Assembly (NCBI GenBank): GCA_934524985.1
Contig: CAKSYT010000006.1
Location: 1-64,000, forward strand
Reading direction: 5' to 3'
Length of the DNA stretch: 64,000 nt
From: an uncultured Faecalibacterium sp.
Lineage (GTDB): Bacteria; Bacillota; Clostridia; Oscillospirales; Ruminococcaceae
In this document: piece by piece, positions 6,898 through 14,722 of the stretch
Position numbering within the stretch: the first letter of the stretch is position 1
Layout: the number at the start of each line of letters is the position of its first letter
Notes under the pieces: generated by a model
Seen by the model: the letters and a program-made list of their open reading frames with translations, nothing else
Databases searched by the model: none
Told to the model about the DNA's origin: nothing
Translations under genes and position numbers: made by a program

Positions 6898-9243
6898 AGC
6901 GGTCTCCTCCTTTTGAGTTGTATCTTCCTCCGCTGCGGGCTGCACAAGGGCAGCGGGCAGGGCAGGGACGTGTTTGGGCGGGTGGTCACGCTTTGCGCTG
7001 TGCAGGTCGAACAGGTTCAGCCGCAAGGCGTTGCTCACCACGCAGAAGCTGGAAAGGCTCATGGCAGCTGCGCCGAACATGGGGTTCAGCGTCAGCCCCA
7101 AGGGAATGAACACACCGGCTGCCAGCGGGATACCGATGATGTTATAGATGAACGCCCAGAACAGGTTTTCGTGGATGTTGCGCAGGGAAGCGCGGCTCAG
7201 CCGGATGGCGGCAGGCACGTCCGAGAGCTTAGAGTTCATCAGCACTACGTCCGCAGCGTCAATGGCTACGTCCGTGCCTGCGCCGATGGCAATGCCGGTG
7301 TCAGCACGGGTCAGGGCAGGGGCATCGTTAATGCCATCGCCTACCATAGCCACCTTGCCGTACTTTTGCAGCTGCCGGATAACGGCCTCCTTTCCCTCCG
7401 GCAGCACCCCGGCGATCACCTCGTCCACACCGGCCTGCTGACCGATGGCCTCGGCAGTGCGCTGATTGTCGCCGGTCAGCATCACCACACGGATGCCCAT
7501 ATTCCGCAGCTCCCGGATGGCCTGCGGGCTGTCCTCCTTGATGGTATCAGCCACCGCGATAACGCCCAGCAGACGGCCTGCACCGCCAAAGAAGAGGGGC
7601 GTCTTACCCTGCGCAGCCAGTGCAGCAGCCTGCGTTTTCAGCGCAGCAGGGATAGCGACCTTTGTGCCGGTAAAGGCAGCGTTGCCGCCAAAGATCTCCT
7701 TACCCTCCAGCTTGGCAGTAAGGCCGTTGCCCGGCAGGGCGGTAAAATCGGTAACAGAGGGCAGCGCCAGCTGCTTTTCCTCTGCATAAGCCAGCACTGC
7801 CCGCGCCAGCGGGTGTTCGCTGCGGCCCTCCAGCGCAGCTGCCAGCGTGAGTAGCTCGGTCTCGGTCACGCCCGCAGCGGGCAGAAGGTCGGTGACGGTA
7901 GGCTCGCCGCAGGTGATGGTGCCGGTCTTGTCCAGCGCCACGATGCGGGTACGCCCAGCTTCCTCCAGCGCAGCAGCGGTCTTGAACAGGATGCCGTTCT
8001 TCGCGCCTAAGCCGTTGCCCACCATGATAGCCACCGGCGTTGCCAGACCCAGCGCACAGGGACAGCTGATGACCAGCACTGAGATGCCTCGCGCCAGCGC
8101 GTAGCCTACGTCCCGCCCCAGCAGCAGCCAGACAAGGGTGGTGACTACTGCAATGCTGATGACCGCAGGCACGAAAAAGCCGGATACGGTATCCGCGATC
8201 TTTGCAATGGGTGCCTTGGTGGCGGCGGCATCGCTGACCATGCGGATGATCTGCGCCAGCGTGGTGTCCTCTCCCACGCGGGTAGCGCGGCACTGCAAAT
8301 AACCGGACTGGTTGGTGGTGGCCGCGCTTACCTTATCGCCCACGGCCTTGTCCACCGGGATGCTCTCGCCGGTCAGTGCACTCTCGTTCACGGCGCTGCT
8401 GCCCTCCAGCACAATGCCGTCCACCGGGATGTTCTCACCCGGGCGCACCACAAAGATATCCTCTTTCTGCACCTGCTCAATGGGCACAGTCACCTCGGCA
8501 CCGTCCCGCAGCAGGGTAGCGGTCTTGGGGGCAAGCTTCATCAGGCTCTTGAGCGCATCGGTGGTCTTGCCCTTGGAGCGCGCCTCCAGCATCTTGCCCA
8601 CCGTGATGAGGGTCAAAATCATGGCGGCAGACTCAAAATAGAACTCCATCATGTAGTGCATGACCAGTTCCTCGTTGCCGTGCAGCTGCGCATCGGTCAT
8701 GGCAAACAGGGCGTAGGTGCTCCACACAAAGCTTGCCATCGAGCCCATAGCCACCAGTGTATCCATGTTGGGGGAGCGGTGCACCAGCCCCTTGAAGCCG
8801 TTGATGAAAAACTTTTGGTTGATCACCATCACAATGCCCGCCAGCAGCAGCTGTACCAGCCCCATGGCGATGTGGTTGCCGTCAAACCAGCGGGGCAGCG
8901 GCCAGCCCCACATCATGTGCCCCATGGAAAAATACATCAATACCAGCAAAAAGCCCAGTGAGGCGATGAGCCGCCGTTTTAGTTTGGGCGTTTCGTGGTC
9001 AGCCAGCGCGTCCAGCTCTGCGCTGGTGCTGGCGGCTGCGGCGGCCTTTTTGGGGCTTGCACCGTAACCAGCCTGCTCCACAGCACGGATAATGGCGGCA
9101 TCCTCTGCGGTGCCCTCCACCCCCATGGAGTTGGTCAGCAGGCTTACCGAACAGCCGGTGACACCCGGCACGCTCTTTACGGCCTTTTCCACCCGGGCAG
9201 AGCAGGCCGCACAGCTCATGCCGGTAACGTTGAATTGTTCCAT
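6688..9243 (-). CDS. copA: Copper-exporting P1B-type ATPase with a C-terminal CopZ-like domain
   Basis: A membrane copper(I) pump that uses ATP to export copper. The 851 residues run as an N-terminal heavy-metal-associated domain (GMSCAAC, residues 8-14), transmembrane segments, the actuator loop (TGES), the CPC metal site in [23 protein letters not shown] with the phosphorylated Asp, the ATP-binding domain with [20 protein letters not shown] and the last helices. Unusually, a second complete heavy-metal domain (GMMCPHC) is fused at the C-terminus after a linker of about 40 residues. Inside the gene, an in-frame ATG preceded by AAAGGAGGAG could start this last domain separately. The gene follows csoR by 38 bases and is surely co-transcribed with it under copper control. 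Confidence 0.95.
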   Translation of the reverse strand: MEQFNVTGMSCAACSARVEKAVKSVPGVTGCSVSLLTNSMGVEGTAEDAAIIRAVEQAGYGASPKKAAAAASTSAELDALADHETPKLKRRLIASLGFLLVLMYFSMGHMMWGWPLPRWFDGNHIAMGLVQLLLAGIVMVINQKFFINGFKGLVHRSPNMDTLVAMGSMASFVWSTYALFAMTDAQLHGNEELVMHYMMEFYFESAAMILTLITVGKMLEARSKGKTTDALKSLMKLAPKTATLLRDGAEVTVPIEQVQKEDIFVVRPGENIPVDGIVLEGSSAVNESALTGESIPVDKAVGDKVSAATTNQSGYLQCRATRVGEDTTLAQIIRMVSDAAATKAPIAKIADTVSGFFVPAVISIAVVTTLVWLLLGRDVGYALARGISVLVISCPCALGLATPVAIMVGNGLGAKNGILFKTAAALEEAGRTRIVALDKTGTITCGEPTVTDLLPAAGVTETELLTLAAALEGRSEHPLARAVLAYAEEKQLALPSVTDFTALPGNGLTAKLEGKEIFGGNAAFTGTKVAIPAALKTQAAALAAQGKTPLFFGGAGRLLGVIAVADTIKEDSPQAIRELRNMGIRVVMLTGDNQRTAEAIGQQAGVDEVIAGVLPEGKEAVIRQLQKYGKVAMVGDGINDAPALTRADTGIAIGAGTDVAIDAADVVLMNSKLSDVPAAIRLSRASLRNIHENLFWAFIYNIIGIPLAAGVFIPLGLTLNPMFGAAAMSLSSFCVVSNALRLNLFDLHSAKRDHPPKHVPALPAALVQPAAEEDTTQKEETAMKKTLTVEGMMCPHCEARVKKALEALPQVDEAVVSHEAGTAIVTLNAEVDDEVLKKAVEAQDYPVTGIQ

Positions 9244-9281
9244 TATTATTTCTCCTTGTGGTCAGTTTGCCCGGCGGGCGG

Positions 9282-9644
9282 TCATTTCATCAGCTTGGGC
9301 AGCAGCCGGAGCAGCTCCTCCAGCTTCTCGTCGCTGCCGGCACGCAGGTCGTCCGCCACGCAGCTGCCGATGTGCTGTGCCAGCAATTCCCGGGAAAAGC
9401 TGTTCAGTGCCGCATTGGCTGCGGCCACCTGTACCAAAATGTCCACACAGTAGGCATCCTTTTCCAGCATCCCACGGATGCCGCGCACCTGCCCTTCAAT
9501 GCGGTTCAGCCGGTTGAGCAGGGCTTTGTATTCCTCCGGGCTGCGCTCTTTGTGGCGGCAGCAGCAGGGGACAGCAGTATCTGCCGCAGTGTCCGCTTCC
9601 GACGCATCATCGCAGCAGCAACAGTGCTTTTTGCTTTCTTCCAT
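9282..9644 (-). CDS. csoR: CsoR-family copper-sensing repressor with a Cys-rich N-terminal tail
   Basis: A DNA-binding repressor that releases its operator when it binds Cu(I). The core fold (RLNRIEGQVRGIRGMLEKDAYCVDI) is the DUF156/CsoR family, and the ligand pattern Cys66-His91-Cys95 has the spacing known from CsoR (25 and 4 residues). Its 120 residues are longer than many family members because of an N-terminal tail with HCCCC (7-11) and CCC (27-29). The start was chosen at 9644 because GAAAGGAG lies 9 bases upstream; an earlier start would run through the operator. It precedes copA in the operon, with a CsoR-type palindrome just downstream of the promoter, which implies autoregulation. 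Confidence 0.92.
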   Translation of the reverse strand: MEESKKHCCCCDDASEADTAADTAVPCCCRHKERSPEEYKALLNRLNRIEGQVRGIRGMLEKDAYCVDILVQVAAANAALNSFSRELLAQHIGSCVADDLRAGSDEKLEELLRLLPKLMK

Positions 9645-9663
9645 ATCGGAATCGCTCCTTTCA

Positions 9664-9684
9664 TAAACCCCCATGGGGTATATT
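9664..9684 (-). promoter_or_regulatory. CsoR-type operator
   Basis: ACCCCCATGGGGTAT within 9664-9684 is a GC-rich pseudo-palindrome flanked by A/T, like known CsoR boxes (TACCC...GGGTA). It lies between the -10 box and the csoR ribosome site, where a bound repressor would block transcription. Confidence 0.7.
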
Positions 9685-9697
9685 TTCTTGCAACAGC

Positions 9698-9726
9698 AGT
9701 ATAGCACACAATATCCGACAATTCAA
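9698..9726 (-). promoter_or_regulatory. Promoter of the csoR-copA operon
   Basis: On the minus strand TTGAAT (9721-9726), 17 bases, TATACT (9698-9703), directly upstream of the CsoR-type palindrome. Confidence 0.65.
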
Positions 9727-9810
9727 GTAGGAAATAAAAATTGTATGGCGAAACCGTAGGTCTTTTTTAGTAAAATTTAGTAAAAATATGGCGCAGGGAA
9801 CATCCCTTCT

Positions 9811-9916
9811 CGTGAAAATGCGTTTGTCGCGGCCCGCAGGCCGCGACAAACGCGAAATATAAAATAGTTCTTCCTCTAAATATGGCCAGAGCGCACGCGG
9901 AGGCCATTCAAAACCG
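9811..9916 (-). repeat. Two-hairpin dispersed repeat, copy B
   Basis: Same plan as copy A with different stem sequences. Hairpin I is 15 bp, perfect, and unrelated in sequence (9820-9834 / 9839-9853) but keeps the TGCG loop on the minus strand. Hairpin II is ATGGCC...GGCCAT, where both arms changed together relative to copy A. It lies 3' of the esterase-like gene on the same strand, past its terminator. The rest of the csoR-to-esterase gap (9727-9810) shows nothing else. Confidence 0.75.
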
Positions 9917-9927
9917 CTGCACATAAG

Positions 9928-9963
9928 AAAACGAGGGAAGCCCCGCAGGCTTTCCCTCGTTAA
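9928..9963 (-). terminator. Terminator of the esterase-like gene
   Basis: AACGAGGGAA / TTTCCCTCGTT with a GC-rich inner stem and a CCGCA loop, six bases past the stop codon on the minus strand, followed on that strand by TTCTTATG. Confidence 0.75.
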
Positions 9964-9969
9964 AAACGC

Positions 9970-10728
9970 TTACTTTACTTCCAGAATGCGCGGTGCAAAC
10001 AGGCTCCACATCTTGCCCCACCAGTACCAGTCGTGGGAAACGTCGCCGCCCCAGATCTCCAGATGTGCGGGCAGTCCCTGATCCTTCAGCAGATCGGCCA
10101 GTGCCTGCGTGTCATCCAGTGCATCGCCCTCGTAGGCACCCTGACCGGCGCAGAGGATCAGGCTGTTCTCTTCCGCCTTGGTCAGTGCCAGCTTGTTGGC
10201 AATGCCGTTCTCCTGCAGATAGGCAAGGGGAGCGCAGCGCAGCACCATGTCATCGCTGTCGGTGCCCCAGAAGCGGGTCAGGTCGTAGATGCCGCCCATG
10301 CCCACAGCACCGGCAAACAGGGTGGGGCGGCGCAGACGGCAGTGGACGGCGTGGTAAGCGCCCAAGTCCACACCGGCAGTCCAGATCCGGGTGCCCTTTT
10401 TAGCGTTGTTCAGGGTCAGGATGCGGGGAGCCAGTTCTGCAGTTAGGTAGACGAAATACTTCTCCTGCAGCTCGGCACGGCGGCGCTGGGGCAGATCACC
10501 GTTCAAAAGGCCCTCGCCGTCCACGGCATCCGCGCAGAACAGCTGCACCTTGCCCTCGTTCAGCAGCTGGGCAATGGCATCGGGCATCCCGTTGTTCTCC
10601 CAGTCGTAAAAACGGCCGCCACGGGCAGGCAGTGCCAGCACCGGCACACCGGCATGGCCGTACACCTTAAACTCCATCTCACGGCCAAGAACCGTGCTCC
10701 ACTCTTTGTAATAGGTACCCTGGATCAT
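9970..10728 (-). CDS. Esterase-family alpha/beta-hydrolase-like protein with Asp at the nucleophile position
   Basis: A 252-residue protein resembling the small bacterial esterase family related to S-formylglutathione hydrolase (COG4947-type): N-terminal YYKEWSTVLGREMEFKVYGHAG, a FYDWENNG segment, the nucleophile elbow, MGGIYDLTRFW and the C-terminal SHDWYWWGKM with the conserved His. In relatives the elbow reads G-C/F-S-x-G-G/A-Y-H-A. Here it is GVDLGAYHA, with GAC (Asp, codon at 10366-10368) where the catalytic Ser should be. It may be a non-catalytic relative, or use Asp as nucleophile as haloalkane dehalogenases and epoxide hydrolases do. The family call comes from remembered patterns; the substrate is unknown. 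No partner gene is evident. Confidence 0.65.
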   Translation of the reverse strand: MIQGTYYKEWSTVLGREMEFKVYGHAGVPVLALPARGGRFYDWENNGMPDAIAQLLNEGKVQLFCADAVDGEGLLNGDLPQRRRAELQEKYFVYLTAELAPRILTLNNAKKGTRIWTAGVDLGAYHAVHCRLRRPTLFAGAVGMGGIYDLTRFWGTDSDDMVLRCAPLAYLQENGIANKLALTKAEENSLILCAGQGAYEGDALDDTQALADLLKDQGLPAHLEIWGGDVSHDWYWWGKMWSLFAPRILEVK

Positions 10729-10807
10729 AAATCAAGCACTCCTTATTTTATCATTCACCGGCCCGGGCACAGTCGCTGCGCACCGGTGCCGGATTTGGAA
10801 GCTATAA

Positions 10808-10984
10808 TCAGACAAACTGGTTGCGCTGCGGGTCGTAATCGTAGCCCACAGCGTGCAGCTTTGCGCACAGACCGGCCTTATCGGCTTCCAGATCCTCGCA
10901 CAGCGCATCGAGATCCTTATACTGATCCCGCAGTTTCAGGTTCACCACGCTCAGCAGCATGATGGGATCAACAGGCAAAGACAT
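10808..10984 (-). CDS. DUF4250 domain protein
   Basis: A 58-residue soluble protein of a small family found in Firmicutes. It has the family layout: LPxDPIMLLSVVNLKLRDQY, a short acidic helix (DLDALCEDLEAD) and the C-terminal GYDYDPQRNQF. AAGGAGAGG precedes ATG by 7 bases, which sets the start at 10984. It follows rpmB on the same strand, separated by a terminator. Function is unknown. Confidence 0.8.
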   Translation of the reverse strand: MSLPVDPIMLLSVVNLKLRDQYKDLDALCEDLEADKAGLCAKLHAVGYDYDPQRNQFV

Positions 10985-11008
10985 TTTATTCCTCTCCTTG
11001 CGGCAAAT

Positions 11009-11042
11009 AAAAAAGCCGGCCACTCGACAAAGTGACCGGCCA
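11009..11042 (-). terminator. Terminator of rpmB
   Basis: On the minus strand GCCGGTCACT / AGTGGCCGGC (one bulge) is followed by TTTTTT, 12 bases past the rpmB stop and just before the DUF4250 ribosome site. Confidence 0.85.
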
Positions 11043-11053
11043 CATACACCAAA

Positions 11054-11242
11054 TTAGACAGCGCGGGTAACTTTGCCAGCGCGCAGGCAACGGGAGCATG
11101 CGTAGACATACTTGGGAGAGCCCTCCACGACCGCCTTGACACGACGGACATTCGGCTTCCAGGTACGGTTGGAACGGCGATGAGAGTGAGAGACCTTGAT
11201 ACCAAAGGTAACACCCTTGCCGCAGCATTCACACTTAGCCAT
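11054..11242 (-). CDS. rpmB: 50S ribosomal protein L28
   Basis: A 62-residue ribosomal protein, the typical L28 length. It starts MAKCECCGKGVTFG and ends with CSRCLRAGKV, keeping two pairs of cysteines (the C+ zinc-type variant), and has the family core SHSHRRSNRTWKPNVRRV. GGAGGTGCAATTACC places the ribosome site 9 bases before ATG at 11242. It is monocistronic with a terminator. In Bacillus rpmB sits next to spoVM and thiN, but here those genes lie 45 kb away. Confidence 0.97.
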   Translation of the reverse strand: MAKCECCGKGVTFGIKVSHSHRRSNRTWKPNVRRVKAVVEGSPKYVYACSRCLRAGKVTRAV

Positions 11243-11435
11243 GGTAATTGCACCTCCTACAGTGAAGTATGGAATCAAAATAATCAGCTTGACTATTTTA
11301 CCAGAGATACAAAGAAAAAGCAAGCCTTTTTTTAAATTTCTTGCAGCTTTTTGTATTCCCGGCGCTGTGGGGCTTGTGCAGGGCACAAAAAAATAGTATT
11401 ATAAAGGAAGAAATTCGTTTTGACAGGAGATTTAC

Positions 11436-12110
11436 ATGACCGCACAGGCAACCTATTATATTATCCGCGCACTGGTGGCGCTGGTGGCCATCCCGTTCCA
11501 CGAGGCCGGCCATGCGCTGGCAGCATGGCTGCTGGGCGATGCCACCGCCAAACGCGAGGGGCGTCTTTCGCTGAACCCTTTTGCCCACTTCGATCTGCTG
11601 GGTACGTTGTGCATGGTGTTTGCGGGCGTGGGCTGGGCAAAGCCTGTGTCCACGAACCCCCGCAACTTTAAAAAACCCAAGTGGGGTATGGCGCTTACGG
11701 CGCTGGCAGGCCCTGTGGCAAACCTTGTGATGGCTTACCTTGGTATGGTGGCGTGGAAGGTGATGTACTACTGGGCACCGGTCAATAACGCCACCATTTA
11801 CATTGCCATGTTCTTGCGCTATCTGGTGCTGATGAACGTGAGCCTTGCGGTGTTCAACCTGATCCCCGTGCCGCCGCTGGACGGCAGCCGCATTCTGCTG
11901 GTGGTGCTGCCGCAGCGCATCTACTTTGGCCTGATGCGGTATGAAAAATATATCATGATCGTCATGCTGGCAGCGGTGTGGGGCGGCTTTCTGGATGTGC
12001 CGCTGTACTACCTGAACAACGTGGTGTGGTCGCTTTTGGGCGTGGGCACCGGGTATATCGATAAGATCGCCTACGCCGTTTACGCCAGCAGCCTTGGGGC
12101 GGTGATCTGA
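11436..12110 (+). CDS. Site-2 protease family (M50) membrane metallopeptidase
   Basis: An integral membrane zinc protease of the short site-2 protease group (YwhC/YdcA-like). Its 224 residues contain HEAGH (zinc ligands and catalytic Glu, residues 23-27) inside the first membrane helix and the second zinc motif NLIPVPPLDGSRI. About five to six membrane spans are visible. ACAGGAG lies 7 bases before ATG. It abuts scpA (the scpA GTG follows its TGA directly), an arrangement common in Firmicutes, so translation is probably coupled. The substrate is unknown. Confidence 0.9.
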   Translation: MTAQATYYIIRALVALVAIPFHEAGHALAAWLLGDATAKREGRLSLNPFAHFDLLGTLCMVFAGVGWAKPVSTNPRNFKKPKWGMALTALAGPVANLVMAYLGMVAWKVMYYWAPVNNATIYIAMFLRYLVLMNVSLAVFNLIPVPPLDGSRILLVVLPQRIYFGLMRYEKYIMIVMLAAVWGGFLDVPLYYLNNVVWSLLGVGTGYIDKIAYAVYASSLGAVI

Positions 12111-12833
12111 GTGGCAGAGGAATTGACCTTCCATCTGGAAGATTTTGACGGTCCGCTGGAATTATTGCTGGCGCTGGTGGCCAAACATAAAATGGACTTG
12201 CACAACATCCCCATTTTGCAGCTCATCGACCAGTACACCCGCACCGTGGAGCAGGCAGACCCCGACCCCGAGACTGCCAGTGCTTTCATTGAGATGGCGG
12301 CGCATCTGGTGGAGATGAAAAGCTTTCTGCTGCTGCCCCGCAGCGAAGAGGGTGAGCGCATGAAGCAGGAACTCACCGGCCAGCTCATCGAGTACGACCA
12401 GTGCCGCCGCATGGCGGCTCTGCTGCGCGCAAAAGGGGAGGCTGCTCCGGTGTTCGTGCGCCGTCCCATGGAGATGGAGCTGGACAACACCTATGTGCTA
12501 CACCACGCCCCGCAGATCTTGGCGGACTACTGGCAGGCGCTGGCAGGCCGCACCAGGACCCGCCGTGTGCCCACCCAGCAGCAGTTCGAGCCGCTGGTCA
12601 CCGCACCCATGGTATCGGTCACCAGTCGGGTGGTGTACATCCTGCGCCGGATGCTGGGCGGCACCGTGGCAAAGATGGAGCAGCTGTTTTCCCGCAGCCA
12701 GAGCCGCAGCACCAACGTAGCTACTTTTCTGGCGCTGCTGGAGCTGGTGCGCGGCGGACGCATCGCGCTGGACGACCGGGGAGCGCTGTCCATGCGCCGC
12801 ACCCGCCCGGAACGCAATAAGGAGAATCCATGA
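12111..12833 (+). CDS. scpA: Segregation and condensation protein A (kleisin)
   Basis: The kleisin subunit of the SMC-ScpAB condensin that organises chromosomes. 240 residues with the family start LTFHLEDFDGPLELLLALV, the following helices (HKMDLHNIPILQLIDQY) and the C-terminal winged-helix region (SRVVYILRRML, TFLALLELVRGGRI). GTG is the start, right after the stop of the upstream protease gene. Its last four bases overlap the scpB start (ATGA), so the two subunits are co-translated. Confidence 0.95.
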   Translation: MAEELTFHLEDFDGPLELLLALVAKHKMDLHNIPILQLIDQYTRTVEQADPDPETASAFIEMAAHLVEMKSFLLLPRSEEGERMKQELTGQLIEYDQCRRMAALLRAKGEAAPVFVRRPMEMELDNTYVLHHAPQILADYWQALAGRTRTRRVPTQQQFEPLVTAPMVSVTSRVVYILRRMLGGTVAKMEQLFSRSQSRSTNVATFLALLELVRGGRIALDDRGALSMRRTRPERNKENP

Positions 12834-13375
12834 ACCAGAAACAAATCCTTGCCGCCGTGGAGGCCATGCTTTTTGCCTGCGGCGATCCCATAGGGGCCGA
12901 TAAGCTGGCACAGGCGGTGCAGCTGCCCCAGTCCAGCGTGGATGCCGCACTGGAGACCCTGCACACCCGCTATCAGCGGGAGGACAGCGGCCTGTGCCTG
13001 CTGCATCTGAATACCCGGTGGCAGCTTGCCACCAAGACCCAGTGGGCAGACTGTGTGCGCCGCGTACTGGACAGCCGCCGCGCTGTGCCGCTTGGCCCTG
13101 CGGCCATGGAGACCCTGACCGTCATCGCCTATAATCAGCCGGTGTCCCGCGCCTTTATCGAGCAGGTGCGCGGCGTGGACTCCTCCTCCAGCGTGTCCGG
13201 CCTGCTGGAAAAAGGCCTGATCGAGGAAGCCGGACGTCTGGATCTGCCGGGCCGCCCGGTCAGCTTCCGCACCACCGATACATTTTTGCGTGTGTTCGGT
13301 CTGTCCAGTCTGGCAGACCTGCCGCCGGTGCACAGCGACGCACCGGCAGATGATCCGACCGAAAGTGAGGGCTGA
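12830..13375 (+). CDS. scpB: Segregation and condensation protein B
   Basis: The winged-helix dimer that binds ScpA in the SMC condensin complex. 181 residues with AAVEAMLFACGDPIGADKLAQAV, the middle LTVIAYNQPVSRAFIEQVRGVDSS and GLLEKGLIEEAGRLDLPGRPV, all typical of ScpB. The start overlaps scpA by 4 bases; AAGGAGAATCC gives the ribosome site. A short acidic tail follows the second winged helix. Confidence 0.95.
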   Translation: MNQKQILAAVEAMLFACGDPIGADKLAQAVQLPQSSVDAALETLHTRYQREDSGLCLLHLNTRWQLATKTQWADCVRRVLDSRRAVPLGPAAMETLTVIAYNQPVSRAFIEQVRGVDSSSSVSGLLEKGLIEEAGRLDLPGRPVSFRTTDTFLRVFGLSSLADLPPVHSDAPADDPTESEG

Positions 13376-13378
13376 CCC

Positions 13379-14107
13379 ATGGGCATGGTTCTTTCCGCAG
13401 TGGGCGCTTGTCTGCTGTTCATCCTCAAGGCGGTGGGCATCCTGCTGCTGATCATTCTGGTGCTGGCGGCGCTGTTGCTGCTGTGCCCCTTCTGCGCGGA
13501 TGTCTGCTGGCAAAATGATACGCTTACCGTAAAAGCTGGGGCGTTGGGCATCACCTTTCCGGTGTTCCAATACCCAAAGCCCGAACCTCCTGCCCAGCCG
13601 GAGGAGCCCAAGGGCTTTACCGGCAGGCTGAAAGCAAAATTCCGCGCATGGCGTGCGGAGCGCAAGCGCAAAAAAGCTGAAAAAAAGGCTGCGCAGCCCG
13701 CAAAGCCCAAAGCGGAAAAGCCGCCCCGCCAAAAGGCAAAGATCACGCTGGATGCGGTCTGCACCATGCTGCGGGGCGCAGGGACGCTGCTGCGGGCGGT
13801 GTTTGGTGCTATCCGCTTTACAAAGATCTCGGTCTGCCTTGGCGTCCGCGGTGACGATCCCGCCGCAGCTGCCCGCAGCTATGGCAAGCTGCAAGCGTGG
13901 CTGTACCCGACCCTTGGTGTGCTGGACCATTTCTTCTTTCTGGAATTTGACCAGCTGCGCGTTCTGCCGGACTTCGGCAGCGCCCAGCCTACCGTGCAGG
14001 ATAGGGTATCCTTCCGGGTCAGTGCGCAGGCGCTGTTCATCGTCATTGCCGCTGTACGGGTGCTGTACGAGTTCTGGCGCAAAAAAGTATTGGACATCTT
14101 TATATAA
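13379..14107 (+). CDS. DUF2953 domain protein
   Basis: A 242-residue membrane-anchored protein: an N-terminal hydrophobic stretch (residues 5-37), a lysine/alanine-rich linker, and a C-terminal domain ending in another hydrophobic helix (ALFIVIAAVRVLYEF). It matches the DUF2953 family, which in many clostridia sits between scpB and the GerW/YtfJ gene exactly as here. Function is not known; association with the spore or envelope is inferred from position. ATG lies 3 bases after the scpB stop. Confidence 0.8.
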   Translation: MGMVLSAVGACLLFILKAVGILLLIILVLAALLLLCPFCADVCWQNDTLTVKAGALGITFPVFQYPKPEPPAQPEEPKGFTGRLKAKFRAWRAERKRKKAEKKAAQPAKPKAEKPPRQKAKITLDAVCTMLRGAGTLLRAVFGAIRFTKISVCLGVRGDDPAAAARSYGKLQAWLYPTLGVLDHFFFLEFDQLRVLPDFGSAQPTVQDRVSFRVSAQALFIVIAAVRVLYEFWRKKVLDIFI

Positions 14108-14111
14108 AGTG

Positions 14112-14120
14112 TGGTACACT
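14112..14120 (+). promoter_or_regulatory. Extended -10 promoter for gerW
   Basis: TGG-TACACT is an extended -10 box, with a weak TTGGAC -35 about 19 bases upstream inside the end of the DUF2953 gene. It lies 67 bases before gerW. Confidence 0.4.
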
Positions 14121-14186
14121 AAATCCATATCAGAATGCTTTCCGGCGGGCGAACGTCTGCACGGATGAATAAAGGAGAGTTGTTTT

Positions 14187-14591
14187 ATGGCTGAGCATCC
14201 TATTCAGGGCCTGATGAACGTTACGATGGAGAAAATCCACCAGATGGTGGACTCCAACACCATTATCGGTAAGCCCATCACCACCGAGGATGGCATCACC
14301 ATCCTACCGGTTTCTAAGGTGAGCTTCGGTTTCGCCTCCGGCGGCACCGATTTTAACGGCAAGAACGCTGCCAACAAGGATCTGTTCGGCGGCGGCTCCG
14401 GTGCCGGTGTCAACATCCAGCCGGTGGCATTTCTGGTCATCAAGGATGGCTGCGTGCGCACCATCCAGCTGTCGGATAGCTCCAACAGCATCGACCGCGC
14501 CCTGACCATGCTGCCCGAACTGGTGGAAAAGCTCACCACGCTGGTCAAAAAGGACGGCAAGACCCCCGCAGAGGAGCCCAAGGCAGAGTAA
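14187..14591 (+). CDS. GerW family sporulation protein (YtfJ-like)
   Basis: A 134-residue soluble protein of the GerW/YtfJ family, which in Bacillus is made in the forespore and needed for normal germination. Visible family features are HPIQGLMNVTMEKIHQMVDSN, the strongly conserved VSFGFASGGTDF, a glycine-rich FGGGSGAGVNI and PVAFLVI. AAAGGAGAG lies 9 bases before ATG. Homologs are widespread in clostridia including non-sporulating ones, so its presence alone does not prove sporulation. Confidence 0.9.
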   Translation: MAEHPIQGLMNVTMEKIHQMVDSNTIIGKPITTEDGITILPVSKVSFGFASGGTDFNGKNAANKDLFGGGSGAGVNIQPVAFLVIKDGCVRTIQLSDSSNSIDRALTMLPELVEKLTTLVKKDGKTPAEEPKAE

Positions 14592-14615
14592 CCCTTTACA
14601 CAAATCAAGCCGCAG

Positions 14616-14646
14616 CCGCAGGCCTTTTTGGTCTGCGGTTTATATA
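14616..14646 (+). terminator. Terminator of gerW
   Basis: CCGCAGGCC / GGTCTGCGG (one G-T pair) closing a TTTTT loop, followed by TTTATAT. Confidence 0.7.
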
Positions 14647-14722
14647 GCCGCGCACCGTGCCCCGCAAAAGCAGGGGAGCGGTGCGCGTTTTGAGCGCCGT
14701 GAGGCGCACAAGGAGTAATATT

